A stretch of 64,000 nucleotides of DNA, taken from Chrysiogenes arsenatis DSM 11915 (GTDB lineage: Bacteria; Chrysiogenota; Chrysiogenetes; Chrysiogenales; Chrysiogenaceae). The stretch is from contig NZ_AWNK01000001.1 of assembly GCF_000469585.1 (NCBI RefSeq), positions 367,357-431,356 on the forward strand, read 5' to 3'. The notes beneath the pieces are model-generated. The model made no database searches. It was not told the DNA's origin and saw only the letters and a list, made by a program, of their open reading frames with translations. Below are positions 1 through 9,791 of this stretch, one piece after another (position 1 is the stretch's first letter; every line of letters begins with the position of its first letter). The translations under genes were made by a program, and so were the position numbers.

Positions 1-1044
1 AATCCGCAGCATTTCGGCATCGATCCGTTCCTGCAATTTCCGGTTGAAGTCATGCAATAACGCTTCGGATTTCTTACGAACCGTAATATCTTCGTGCGAA
101 ATGACTACTTTACGTTGCGCTTTATCGCACTCGCCTTCGAGAGGAGTAATACGCCCGACAAACCAGTGGTATCCATCGTCCAAGAGACAAGGGTATTCCA
201 ACTCATGATATTCCGCTTCACAGCACATAACGGAGCGAATGCCAGCGGCAAAGCGCTTGCCATAATCAGAATCTTCACCGGTTGATCCGTCACAGACCTT
301 CAGGTAGTTAACCCCTTCCCATACGGCTTGTTCTTTGCCATTAGCAGCATTAAAATCACACCACGACTTATTCACAGCGAGGATGGTACCGGTTTCATCG
401 AGCACACATATTGTGGCACTCAACGCATCGATAGTCGAACGGGTCAGTTTATGTGCGCTTAGCAAGGCCTCTTCGGCCTGCTTCTGGCTGGTAATATCGT
501 CCAGCGCAACCAACAGGAGGGTAGTGGAATTATCCTGCCCGCTGCGCTGCACAATGCTACTTGGCTGAATACAGCCACTCAGCCGGACAAAAATGGCACC
601 TCCCGCGGTCGAAACAAGGCGGAACTCTATTTTTTTCTCCGAGGGTGATTTAAAGAATGTACTATAGCGCCCCAGAAAAACATCCTGATCGTCTGGGTGA
701 ATAAAACGCATCAAAGGTTGATGGATAATTTTTGATTGCAAAGAGTCCAGCATGGTACAAAAACGTTGGTTCGCCTCGACGATAATTCCCGCCTTATCCA
801 GCACGACAAAGCCGAGTGGAGAAAAGTGATACAGGTGAGCATACCGTGCACGCTCTTTTTCCAGTTGGAGTTGCGTAGCCCGTAGTTCTTCATTTTGAAT
901 TTCAAGTTCTATTTGATGAACGCGCAGATTGTGATTATCTCGATGGAGGTCTTCGGAGGAGGTGTCCATCCGGGTGCATTCCAAAACCCGTTCCGCTCTT
1001 TCCTGAAGCTTCCGTTTGCGCTGTTCCCATTCTTGATGATCCAT
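1..1044 (-). CDS. PAS-domain sensor protein (C-terminus beyond the left edge)
   Basis: Open frame of 348 codons without a stop, so the gene is cut by the window edge. The start is an ATG at 1044 behind an AGAGGGGG ribosome site, 21 bp after the stop of the upstream CheB-CheR gene, so the two are probably co-transcribed. Residues 1-60 form a charged helix of the HQIELEIQNEELR type that precedes PAS domains in many sensor kinases. A first PAS lies at about 65-175 and a second at about 185-325, each ending in a PAC-like segment (DITSQKQ, DITVRKK). The visible end (LQERIDAEM) resembles the linker before a histidine-kinase dimerisation helix, so a kinase module may follow outside the window; this is inference. 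The second PAS closely resembles the last PAS of the adjacent gene. Confidence 0.75.
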   Translation of the reverse strand, partial: MDHQEWEQRKRKLQERAERVLECTRMDTSSEDLHRDNHNLRVHQIELEIQNEELRATQLQLEKERARYAHLYHFSPLGFVVLDKAGIIVEANQRFCTMLDSLQSKIIHQPLMRFIHPDDQDVFLGRYSTFFKSPSEKKIEFRLVSTAGGAIFVRLSGCIQPSSIVQRSGQDNSTTLLLVALDDITSQKQAEEALLSAHKLTRSTIDALSATICVLDETGTILAVNKSWCDFNAANGKEQAVWEGVNYLKVCDGSTGEDSDYGKRFAAGIRSVMCCEAEYHELEYPCLLDDGYHWFVGRITPLEGECDKAQRKVVISHEDITVRKKSEALLHDFNRKLQERIDAEMLRI

Positions 1045-1065
1045 GAGGCTTCCCCCTCTGCCTTC

Positions 1066-4000
1066 CTAGGTGTTTCCGCGTCTCGAAGTAATATCTTCAT
1101 GAGCAATAACTACGGTTCGCTCCTGATCGACAGAGTGTTTCAGTGGCGTCACGCGCCCGATGAACCACCGTGTTCCCTCGGGGAGATCGCAGGGGTACTC
1201 CATTTCGAAAAAGTCTTTGTCACCACGGATAACGGCGCGCACACCGAGAACGAACTGGTGCGCACTCTGGGCACCCTCACCCTGCGCGGCATCGCAAATA
1301 TCAAGATAGTTCGTCCCTTCCCACTTGCACACAAACATGGTGTCGTAATTCTTGCTAAATTCGCGCCACGATTTGTTGACGGTCACAATCCGCCCTGCGG
1401 GATCAAGCACACAGATCGTGGCGCTCAATGAGTCGATGATCGCTTGTGTCATCTGTCGTTGCACTTCAAATCTTGCTTCGACCTCTTTGCGTTCGGTAAT
1501 GTCCAGACACGTGCCAATATACCCTAAGAACTCACCGTTATCGTTTGTTCGAGGATGCCCCATATCGAGTAACCAGCGGTATTCGCCATCATGACGCAGG
1601 AGGCGATACTCCATGCTAAACGGCTCACGCGCATCAAACGAGGTGATAAATACCTTCATGCACATCGCAAGATCGTCAGGATGCACCCGCTCTGTCCAGC
1701 CATCGCCTAATTCTTCCTCCAGTGTCCGGCCAGTAAAGTCGAGCCACGGCTGATTAAACCAAGTGCACTTTTTATCACGCCCTGCCAACCAAATAAGCGC
1801 TGGTGATGTATTGGAGACTGATACAAACAAGTTCTGCGCTTCGTGGAGTTCATTTTCAGCGCGACGCGCCTCTGTCACGTCGATAAAAGCCAGAACAGTG
1901 CCTGAATAGGCCTTCGGGCCAATCGTATACGGAAGTACCCGCATAAGGTGAATGTGACCATCAATGGTGGTGACCTCTTGCTCAACAGTAACCCCAGTTT
2001 TTTGCACCTGTTGCACAATATCAACTGGGTTAATGTCAATGAGTTGGTGCGAGATATGCGTTATCGGACGCCCAATATCGTTTTCGAGCAATTTAAAGAC
2101 ACTGGTGATGCGACTGGAAAAACGCCGCACCTCAAGATTTTCGTCAAGCAAGAGTTGCCCGATACGGCTGGTGCTAAGCAGGTTTTCCACATCGTTATGC
2201 AGCTCAGTCAGTTCAATAATTTTACTCTGATATTCCGCGTTGACCGTAAAGAGCTCTTCGTTGGTAGACTGCAATTCCTCGTTTGTAGACTGCAACTCTT
2301 CGTTACTGGCAAGAAGCTCTTCGTTGGTAGCCTGAAGCTCTTCATTCGACGTTTCCAATTCTTCGATAGTGGCTTGCAGGTTTTCGCGGGTAAACTGTAA
2401 GTCCTGCTCTAATACCTTCAGTCGCTCCTCTGCCTCTTTGGAAAGATCGAAAGAGATAGCGGCCTGATCGCCAATTTCTGTTACTCCCTTATCTCGTTCA
2501 ATCAGAAACACGGCGACTAAGGGTTCTTGACCTTTTTTTTCTGGCAACAGCTTAATACGCAACTCTAAATTGCGCACTTCCGTGCCGAAGAGGATTTTTA
2601 TATTGGAAAAGCGCAGCTCCTGCTTTTGGCGGAAAACCTTTTGAATGCCAGTAATTAAAGGGATAGAAAGCTCTTTAATAGCCATCTTGCTGATATCATT
2701 GGTTATCTTTCCTTCCGGCAAGCGAAAATAACCGCTTGTATCGCCAACCACATGCAACAGCTCAAGTTGTTCATTCACCACCATCGATAAGGGGAGGAAT
2801 TCGCCAGAAACTGCGCCAACAAATCGTTCGAGTATTTTTTCTTCATCACTCGGGCGCAACGAACGGCGTGCGTGAGCAAACATCCCTTTGGCTTCACGAA
2901 AGCGGGTGTCAGTCGCACCACTCAGCAGCGGGGTATCGGATGGCATGTGCCGCAAGCGCCCTTTAGAGCGATAAATCTTGTGTTTCGGCTCGATAAATTC
3001 AAAAAACTCATTCATTTCGCCTGTTGTCTCTGAACTTCCCAAAAACATCATGCCGCCTGAGCATAACGAAAAGTTAAAAAACTCAAGCACTTTGCGCTGC
3101 AATATCGGCTGAAAATAGATAAGCACATTGCGACAACTAATGAAATCGATATTGGTAAACGGGGGATCTTTAATCAGGTTATGTTGTGCAAACACCACCA
3201 TTTCGCGAACTTTTCGCGAAATCTGGAAGTTTTCATCTTTGCGGTGAAAATATTTGGCGAGTAGGCGTGGACTAATGTCAGCCGCAATACTTTCAGGATA
3301 GGAACCCGTTGCGGCATATTGGATCGCTTCACGGTCTATATCGGTTGCAAAAATTTTAATGTCGATGGCACGCCCAAGACTTTCGACACATTCGCGCGCC
3401 AAAATGGCAAGGCTATATGCCTCTTCGCCAGTTGAACAGGCTGCAATCCACATGCGAACTTCATTTTTTTCGGTATTGCGGAAAAGTTCGGGGAGCCATT
3501 TGTCGGCCAGCAAATCGAACGCCTCCTGATCGCGAAAAAAGCTGGTTACCCCTATAAGCAACTCGCGATAGAGTGCCGTAATTTCAGCCGGAAAACTAAG
3601 CAGATACGACACATATTCGCGTATTTCATCAATTTGGTTGATGGTCATCCGGCGTTCAATACGACGCATGACGGTGCTGGGCTTGTAGTACGTAAAATCA
3701 ATTTTACATTTTTCGCGCAGGAGCGCGAACACGCGCAGCAATGCATCTTCGTCGGTTACCATGTTTTCGACTCGCTCAACATTGGTGGCGGCGTATGGGT
3801 GTTTGACAAAGGCGAGAAGTTGCGAGGGCATTTTATCGGGAGGCAGAACAAAGTCGGCCAGCCCAGTAGAAATAGCGGAGCGAGGCATACCGTCAAAGCG
3901 AGCCGAATCTTCGGTCTGCACCATCACCATACCGCCAAATTCTTTCACCGCACGCACACCACGCATCCCATCGCTGCCTGTCCCCGAAAGAATAACCGCG

Positions 4001-4410
4001 ATGGCTTTTTCCGCTTGATCTTCTGCCAATGAACGGAGAAAAATATCGATCGGGAGGTTGATGCCTCGATTATGATCCTGTTCGGTAAGGAACAATTTCC
4101 CGTGGAAAATCGTGAGATTCATTTTCGGAGGGATCAAATACACACAGTTCGCTTGGACGTTCATGGCATCTTCGGCACGAAAAACAGACATTTGTGTTTT
4201 TTTAGATAACAACTCCACCATCAAGCTTTTATAGTCGGGCGACAGGTGCTGAATAACTATGAAACCAAATCCACTATTCGGTGGCATGTTTGTAAAAAAA
4301 GCCTCTATTGCCTCAAGCCCCCCTGCGGAAGCGCCTACGGCCACGTAATGCGATGGTGGCTGGACTATGACACTGGGAATTATTGCGGTATCTTTTTCTT
4401 GCTTGGGCAT
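1066..4410 (-). CDS. CheB-CheR-PAS fusion signalling protein
   Basis: 1114 residues. An N-terminal CheB methylesterase-like domain (about 20-205) keeps the catalytic triad: Ser28 in VGASAGG, His55 in IQHLSP, Asp147 in GTGSDGMRG. A CheR methyltransferase follows (about 215-485; ACSTGEEAYS for the SAM site, NVLIYF near its end). Residues about 640-735 are a long coiled coil with repeated EELQATNEEL/EELQSTNEEL heptads. Three PAS-like domains complete the protein; no histidine-kinase or output domain is visible. Such fusions are thought to act on chemoreceptor-like partners or through the PAS modules, but the substrate is unknown here and no other chemotaxis gene is in the window. Start ATG at 4410 follows CCGAGGAGG. 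The 121-bp upstream gap is very AT-rich. Confidence 0.9.
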   Translation of the reverse strand: MPKQEKDTAIIPSVIVQPPSHYVAVGASAGGLEAIEAFFTNMPPNSGFGFIVIQHLSPDYKSLMVELLSKKTQMSVFRAEDAMNVQANCVYLIPPKMNLTIFHGKLFLTEQDHNRGINLPIDIFLRSLAEDQAEKAIAVILSGTGSDGMRGVRAVKEFGGMVMVQTEDSARFDGMPRSAISTGLADFVLPPDKMPSQLLAFVKHPYAATNVERVENMVTDEDALLRVFALLREKCKIDFTYYKPSTVMRRIERRMTINQIDEIREYVSYLLSFPAEITALYRELLIGVTSFFRDQEAFDLLADKWLPELFRNTEKNEVRMWIAACSTGEEAYSLAILARECVESLGRAIDIKIFATDIDREAIQYAATGSYPESIAADISPRLLAKYFHRKDENFQISRKVREMVVFAQHNLIKDPPFTNIDFISCRNVLIYFQPILQRKVLEFFNFSLCSGGMMFLGSSETTGEMNEFFEFIEPKHKIYRSKGRLRHMPSDTPLLSGATDTRFREAKGMFAHARRSLRPSDEEKILERFVGAVSGEFLPLSMVVNEQLELLHVVGDTSGYFRLPEGKITNDISKMAIKELSIPLITGIQKVFRQKQELRFSNIKILFGTEVRNLELRIKLLPEKKGQEPLVAVFLIERDKGVTEIGDQAAISFDLSKEAEERLKVLEQDLQFTRENLQATIEELETSNEELQATNEELLASNEELQSTNEELQSTNEELFTVNAEYQSKIIELTELHNDVENLLSTSRIGQLLLDENLEVRRFSSRITSVFKLLENDIGRPITHISHQLIDINPVDIVQQVQKTGVTVEQEVTTIDGHIHLMRVLPYTIGPKAYSGTVLAFIDVTEARRAENELHEAQNLFVSVSNTSPALIWLAGRDKKCTWFNQPWLDFTGRTLEEELGDGWTERVHPDDLAMCMKVFITSFDAREPFSMEYRLLRHDGEYRWLLDMGHPRTNDNGEFLGYIGTCLDITERKEVEARFEVQRQMTQAIIDSLSATICVLDPAGRIVTVNKSWREFSKNYDTMFVCKWEGTNYLDICDAAQGEGAQSAHQFVLGVRAVIRGDKDFFEMEYPCDLPEGTRWFIGRVTPLKHSVDQERTVVIAHEDITSRRGNT

Positions 4411-4531
4411 GAAACCTCCTCGGATTCAACATACTCAGGTTCTTCCCGTAGGCGTATATTTTTTTTGGCTTTTATTTATTTAAATACGTCACAAATATAG
4501 ACTAAAATTACAGAGAAACGATACAAAAGAA

Positions 4532-7500
4532 TTATTTACTACAGGACGGCGAGTCGATTTTTCCGTTCATTTCATAAAGCAACGCTTCAAAATCAACGAT
4601 TGGTAGCGGCTTACTAAAGAAGTATCCCTGCCAATTATCACAATGATGTTTCTGGAGAAAACACTTTTGCTCAACCGTTTCGACACCTTCTGCGATAACT
4701 TGCAGCCCAAGACTTTCGGCCATTGCAATAATGGTCTGCACAATAACTGTATCACCCTGACTATGCAAAATATCGCTAATGAAGCTCTTATCGATTTTCA
4801 ACTGATCCAGCGGAAGCCGCTTGAGGTAGCTCAGCGAGGAGTATCCCGTGCCAAAGTCGTCCATGGAAAAGCTGATACCAATAGCCTTGAGTTCATGCAT
4901 TTTGCTGATCGTATCGTTGACATCGTCGATCACAACCCCTTCTGTCAGCTCAATTTTCAAGCGGGCAGGATTCGCCCAGGTCTCTTCAAGCACTTGACGA
5001 ACTTCTTTGACAAAATTCGCCTGACGGAACTGACGTGGGCTAACGTTAATAGCGACTTGCAGGTGGCGCGCCACGGGATCGTTATCCCAACGCTGAATCT
5101 GCGAGCAGGCCATCGCAAGTACCCAATGGCCAATGGGAAGAATCAGTCCGGTTTCTTCGGCTAACGGAATAAATTCAACTGGCGGAATTAAACCACGCTC
5201 TGGATGGAGCCAACGCACCAACAATTCGACCCCGAAGATGGTGCCATCGGCACGAACCTGTGGCTGATAATGCAGGACAAACTGTTGTTCAATAAGGGCG
5301 CGACGCAGCTCAGATTCAAGCGACGTGCGTGCTTCCAGTGCCGCTTGCATCGCAGGATCAAAGAAGCGAACCGCATTGCGACCAGACGCCTTCGCTTGAT
5401 ACATGGCAACATCCGCTCGCTTGAGGACATCATCGACACTATCGGAATCTCCACGGAACAGACAAATCCCGATACTGGGCGAAGAAACATATTCAAAACC
5501 ATTGAGATTATAGGGTTTATTGACCGCGCGGCGCAGTTTTTCGGCAACCACTTCCCCTTGCTTGGCCGCTCGTTCGATATCTTCACTCAACCCTTCCGAA
5601 AGGACAACAAACTCATCCCCCCCAAGTCGTGCGACGGTATCACCTTTGCGGACGCACTTCTTTAGCCGCTTAGCAACTTCACACAAGAGCATATCGCCAA
5701 CATCATGCCCTTTGGTATCATTCAAGTTTTTGAATTTATCCAAATCCATAAATAACAGTGCATTATAGTGCTTTTTACGACTACTGGTGGCAATGGCGTG
5801 TTCGAGTTCGCGCATCAGCAAGCGACGATTCGGCAGCCCTGTCAGCGGATCAAAAAAGGCCAGTTGATGGATTTGTTCTTCCGCTGCCTTGCGCTGAGTG
5901 ATGTCAGTGAAGGCTCCCACATAATTGGTTACTTCGCCTTGCTCATCCATAACGGCACTAATCGTTAACCATTCCGGGTACACTTCACCGTCTTTACGCT
6001 TATTCCATATTTCGCCGTGCCACCCTTTTTCTTCCGCCAGCATGCACCACATTTGGCGATAAAAAGCCTTATCGTGAATACCTGACTGGAGCAGCGCTGG
6101 CGTATGCCCGATCACCTCGTCAGCCGGATATCCCGTCAACGTAGTAAACGCATTATTGACGCGGAGGATAACGCCATTGGCATCCGTCACCACCATCCCC
6201 TCTTGTGATTCAAAAGCGGTCGCGGCAATACGCATTTCCTGTTCCACCCGCTTGCGCTCGGTAATATCTGCCATCGTACCGATTATCGACTGAATGCCTC
6301 CCTGCTCATCGGTATGCAACGCTGCGTTAATCAGCATCCATGCCCATTGGCCATCCGAACACGCGATGCGAAGTTCTTCCTGACACGAACCACGCCGATC
6401 GCCAGAACAGAGAAAACTCTCGCAATGGCGCAGAATAAGCGCTTGATCATCTGGGTGAACGTGCTCGAGCAGGGACGTCCCCAACACCTGCGCAATATTT
6501 TTTCCCGTAATATATTCCCATGAAGGGTTGAGGTACGTGATGCGCATATCGGGGCTGGCTTTAAAGACAATGTCCTTCACATTTTCTGCCAGCTCGCGGT
6601 GGAGCTGTTCCGATACTTCAATGGCTTTTTGAAGCTCTTGCTCGTGAGTCACATCGCGAAAAACAAAAACCAGTCCAAGAAATTGCTTTGTGCGGCTGAT
6701 AATGGGTTCGGTAGTATCGGAAATGTGAATCTCTTTCCCGTTGCGGGTCACCATCGTCCCTTCAGGGGAAATAGGGAACACTTCTGCAACGGGTTTCCCC
6801 AAAGCGTCCGCTTCACTCCAGCCACACATCTTTTGCGCCGCGATATTGATGCGCGTAATCATGCCATGCTGATCGGTCGCAATAACACCATCGCCAATAG
6901 AGCTCAGTGTGATTGCGGTATTTTCTTGATTTTCTTCGAGTTGCAGCATCGTGCTGGTAAGCTGATCCCCCAACTCATTAAAGGCGTCACCAAGGTCGCG
7001 CAACTCGCCCGTGCCAGCCAAATAGGAGCGTGCACTCGATTCGCCTGTGCGAAAACGGCGCATAACATCAAGCAGATGAAGTATGGGCTTTACCATCCAA
7101 AGTCCGAGAACAATAACGAGCCCTATAGCAACAAAAAAACTCATTCCCCAAATCGTAAGGTGCTGCAGCACAATGTCGTCCCAGAGTTTTTGTTTATCCT
7201 GCGATAAATCATACTCAATCAGCAGCATTTTGCGCTTCGCAGCGGTAATAATTGGCTGTATGGCCAAAATACGGTCACCATTGTGTATCAGACGAATATC
7301 GGAGTGCCATGTCGTGATCACTCGCTCCCACACACTCGGCTGTATTTGAGGAAAAACGTGTAAAACAGGCTCACCTACGGTGCGCTCTTCTTCATGCGCG
7401 AGCACCATTCCGTTTTCATCAACTATTGCGACTCGCGTAACCTGCTGAATAATGCGGATGGTGGCAAGCTCTTTTTCAATCGCCTGCGCAAAATTGTGTT

Positions 7501-7705
7501 CATAGAAAAGCGGCAATACGGTTGCACTGCGCTCCATTTGATTTTCAAGCGTGGTAAAGCTTGTCGAAACCAACGCCCGTTCGAACTTAAAATACTGGTA
7601 GAACATAGAAAAAAATATCAGCAACGAAAAGGCACCGAACACGTGAATCGGCAGCCAAAGGCGAAGTGAAGCGGTAGATATGGAGTGCTGGTGCGTTGAG
7701 TTCAT
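4532..7705 (-). CDS. Membrane-bound PAS-GGDEF-EAL cyclic-di-GMP signalling protein
   Basis: 1057 residues from the ATG at 7705, chosen over an upstream in-frame TTG at 7741 because AAGGACAGG lies directly before it. Order: transmembrane helix (about 15-38), periplasmic sensor region, second helix (about 183-208), HAMP linker, three PAS domains (about 245-620), GGDEF diguanylate cyclase (intact RLGGDEF near 694) and EAL phosphodiesterase domain to the end. The signature EAL triplet reads ELL (VELLVRW); the other metal and catalytic motifs (INVSPRQF, ELTEG, DDFGTGYSS, AEGVET) are present. It may therefore make and break c-di-GMP; which activity dominates cannot be read from sequence. It precedes the CheB-CheR gene on the same strand. 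Confidence 0.92.
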   Translation of the reverse strand: MNSTHQHSISTASLRLWLPIHVFGAFSLLIFFSMFYQYFKFERALVSTSFTTLENQMERSATVLPLFYEHNFAQAIEKELATIRIIQQVTRVAIVDENGMVLAHEEERTVGEPVLHVFPQIQPSVWERVITTWHSDIRLIHNGDRILAIQPIITAAKRKMLLIEYDLSQDKQKLWDDIVLQHLTIWGMSFFVAIGLVIVLGLWMVKPILHLLDVMRRFRTGESSARSYLAGTGELRDLGDAFNELGDQLTSTMLQLEENQENTAITLSSIGDGVIATDQHGMITRINIAAQKMCGWSEADALGKPVAEVFPISPEGTMVTRNGKEIHISDTTEPIISRTKQFLGLVFVFRDVTHEQELQKAIEVSEQLHRELAENVKDIVFKASPDMRITYLNPSWEYITGKNIAQVLGTSLLEHVHPDDQALILRHCESFLCSGDRRGSCQEELRIACSDGQWAWMLINAALHTDEQGGIQSIIGTMADITERKRVEQEMRIAATAFESQEGMVVTDANGVILRVNNAFTTLTGYPADEVIGHTPALLQSGIHDKAFYRQMWCMLAEEKGWHGEIWNKRKDGEVYPEWLTISAVMDEQGEVTNYVGAFTDITQRKAAEEQIHQLAFFDPLTGLPNRRLLMRELEHAIATSSRKKHYNALLFMDLDKFKNLNDTKGHDVGDMLLCEVAKRLKKCVRKGDTVARLGGDEFVVLSEGLSEDIERAAKQGEVVAEKLRRAVNKPYNLNGFEYVSSPSIGICLFRGDSDSVDDVLKRADVAMYQAKASGRNAVRFFDPAMQAALEARTSLESELRRALIEQQFVLHYQPQVRADGTIFGVELLVRWLHPERGLIPPVEFIPLAEETGLILPIGHWVLAMACSQIQRWDNDPVARHLQVAINVSPRQFRQANFVKEVRQVLEETWANPARLKIELTEGVVIDDVNDTISKMHELKAIGISFSMDDFGTGYSSLSYLKRLPLDQLKIDKSFISDILHSQGDTVIVQTIIAMAESLGLQVIAEGVETVEQKCFLQKHHCDNWQGYFFSKPLPIVDFEALLYEMNGKIDSPSCSK

Positions 7706-7806
7706 TCCTGTCCTTAATAAAGGTGCGAGCTGATGGCTCAATACGCTTGACCCTCAAAGTCAATTGAGATCACAAAAGAAGGGCGCACCCATCATCAAAA
7801 GACGCT

Positions 7807-9423
7807 TTACGTACTGCTCTCTTGCAAGTTGTAGTCTAACTGAAAACGGCAAAAATACGAATTGATTCTTTCGAAATTCGTTAATAAATCGGTATGTACC
7901 GTTGTTGTCGCCAACGAATTGGCGGTTCCGGCATACAGTCGTTCCATGTGCGTACGGAGCAAGTAGTGCTCAAGCTCCTGCAAATGAGAATAATGGCGAC
8001 GTAGCTTCGCGGCAATCAGCGGGTCTTTTTCGAGGTAGAGTTCCTGGCACAGCTCAAAGTTCTCCCGCACTTTATGGTAAAAATCGCGTATTTCCTGAAG
8101 CCCTTCGGGACTTAAATGGCCATTACTGCGTGCAAGTTTTGCCGTTAACTTCGATACATTTTTTACCATAACATCGCCCGCATTTTCCAGCACCGTCGCG
8201 TAGTGGAGTATATCAAACATCCGCTTGGCATCTACTCCAGTTAGCTCGCGCCGTGAGAGTTCGGCAAGGTACAGACGGATTTCTAAATTCATTGCATCAA
8301 GAATATCATCGGTAGCTGCAATACGCTCCTGACGTCCGCCATGGTAGTTTTCGATTTGCTCAAAGGTATCATTGAGCATTTGCCGGCAATGATCCGACAT
8401 TTGCAACACTATGCGATGCGCCTGATCAAGCGCAAGATCTGGGTGCGTTAACATCATCCGATCAAGCTTCGGCGATGCTGCTAATGCCGGCTCTTCATAA
8501 CGATGAAAGAGCCATTCTATGAACTTCGCAACTGGAGTAATGAGTGGCAAAAACACAAGCGCGACCCCAATATTGAAGAGCGTATGAAAGTGAGCAATAT
8601 TTCGCAAAACATCACCGCTTCCAAGGATACCCTGCTCTATGGTTGCGAGAAATGGGTAGCACAGAATCGCCCCGAGAATTTTAAACAAAATATGCGCTGT
8701 AGCGGTCTTTTTTGCGGCAACATTAGCGCCAATGCTGGCAAAAATTGCGGTAATGCACGTGCCAATATTTGCTCCCAGTACAATCAACATCCCCTGATGT
8801 AGATCAATAATGCCACTGGATGCCAGCGATAGTGCAAGCGCAATGGTAGCCGCAGAAGCCTGCACAACAGCGGTGAACACAAAGGCAAGCAAGAGGAGCG
8901 TTAACCCACTTCCACCATGATCAACGAGATGCGCTAAAAGCTCTGGGTTCTGCTTCAATGGCTCAACAGCGAGCGACATAAACTTCATTCCCAGAAAGAT
9001 CAATCCAAACCCAAATATTATCCGCCCAAGCTGAATCATGTGCGGCGCAGAATAGACCATCCGCATCAGCGCACCAATTCCTGTGATCACTAATGCATAA
9101 TCATAGACATTCAACGCGATCAGTTGCACGGTAAGAGTTGTCCCTATATCCGCACCGAGTATCACCCCAAGCGAAGCGGTAAAGGTAACCAAGCCGCTGC
9201 TGACCAATGAAATTAAAATGACGGTAGTCGCGGATGAACTTTGCAGAAACGCTGTTGCGACCGCTCCCGTAAAGAGACCCGCAATACGATTGGCCGTCAG
9301 GAAGGAAAGAGAAGTGCGAAGTTTATCGCCAGCCAGCATTTTCATATTATCGCTCACCAGCTTCATCCCGTAGAGGAGTAAAAATAAAGCGCTGAGCAAA
9401 TTAAAAAGGTCATAGATGCTCAT
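7807..9423 (-). CDS. Na/Pi cotransporter family protein with PhoU-like C-terminal domain
   Basis: 538 residues. Two inverted Na/Pi-cotransporter repeats carry the family's QSSSATT motif (residues about 60-66) and its degenerate partner QASAATIALAL (about 190-200), with some eight to nine hydrophobic helices up to residue 310. The remaining 220 residues are soluble and helical, resembling PhoU, as in the NptA/YjbB branch. The likely role is low-affinity phosphate movement across the inner membrane, coupled to sodium; direction (import or export) is uncertain. Start ATG at 9423 follows AAGGGAG. It lies in its own unit: 100 bp separate it from the GGDEF-EAL gene. Confidence 0.9.
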   Translation of the reverse strand: MSIYDLFNLLSALFLLLYGMKLVSDNMKMLAGDKLRTSLSFLTANRIAGLFTGAVATAFLQSSSATTVILISLVSSGLVTFTASLGVILGADIGTTLTVQLIALNVYDYALVITGIGALMRMVYSAPHMIQLGRIIFGFGLIFLGMKFMSLAVEPLKQNPELLAHLVDHGGSGLTLLLLAFVFTAVVQASAATIALALSLASSGIIDLHQGMLIVLGANIGTCITAIFASIGANVAAKKTATAHILFKILGAILCYPFLATIEQGILGSGDVLRNIAHFHTLFNIGVALVFLPLITPVAKFIEWLFHRYEEPALAASPKLDRMMLTHPDLALDQAHRIVLQMSDHCRQMLNDTFEQIENYHGGRQERIAATDDILDAMNLEIRLYLAELSRRELTGVDAKRMFDILHYATVLENAGDVMVKNVSKLTAKLARSNGHLSPEGLQEIRDFYHKVRENFELCQELYLEKDPLIAAKLRRHYSHLQELEHYLLRTHMERLYAGTANSLATTTVHTDLLTNFERINSYFCRFQLDYNLQESST

Positions 9424-9569
9424 GAAAACTCCCTTCTCATTGCGCTATGATGACCGTGTTGCGTTCAGATGAACGAAAGAAATTCTGTTCAAAGAGGGGA
9501 TAATCCGGTACACAGAGTCCGCTGTCGACTCGCAAAAATGTACATTACTTTCCGGAAAGGAGCCTCTCT

Positions 9570-9791
9570 ATGCAAGGTTGGTCATGCCCACACAATATCA
9601 ATGAGATTTGCCAAATCCGCAACGGGAAACCATGCGAACCGGGATATCCTGGCTGCATTTTGTTCGGCAAAATGGTATTTGCCGATCCCGAACACCCATC
9701 GAATAAAGCCTTCCATGAAAAGCGGCGGCAACAACGCAAAACCCCCGCCTCGGAAACCGAAACGGGGGCAAAAAAGACAGATACAGATTAG
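9570..9791 (+). CDS. Small cysteine-rich protein of unknown function
   Basis: 73 residues, start ATG preceded by GGAAAGGAG. Four cysteines fall in the first 30 residues (C6, C14, C22, C29; spacing 7, 7, 6), framed as CPHN, EIC, KPCEPGYPGC, followed by ILFGKMVF. Evenly spaced Cys with CPH and CxPGxxGC suggests a metal (Zn or Fe-S) or disulphide site; small proteins of this look occur in anaerobes, but I do not know a function. Residues 50-73 are low-complexity and encoded by the korB terminator of the opposite strand, so the conserved part is probably only the first 45 residues. The TAG stop shares bases with the TAA of korB. Not certain to be translated, but the RBS and composition favour it. 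Confidence 0.6.
   Translation: MQGWSCPHNINEICQIRNGKPCEPGYPGCILFGKMVFADPEHPSNKAFHEKRRQQRKTPASETETGAKKTDTD
9742..9768 (-). terminator. Intrinsic terminator of the korAB operon
   Basis: Stem cccccg (9742-9747) pairs with cggggg (9763-9768), with an inner tcgg/ccga stem and an AAA loop. Read on the minus strand, where korB ends at 9788, the hairpin is followed by TTTT. It lies inside the 3' end of the convergent small gene. Confidence 0.7.
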
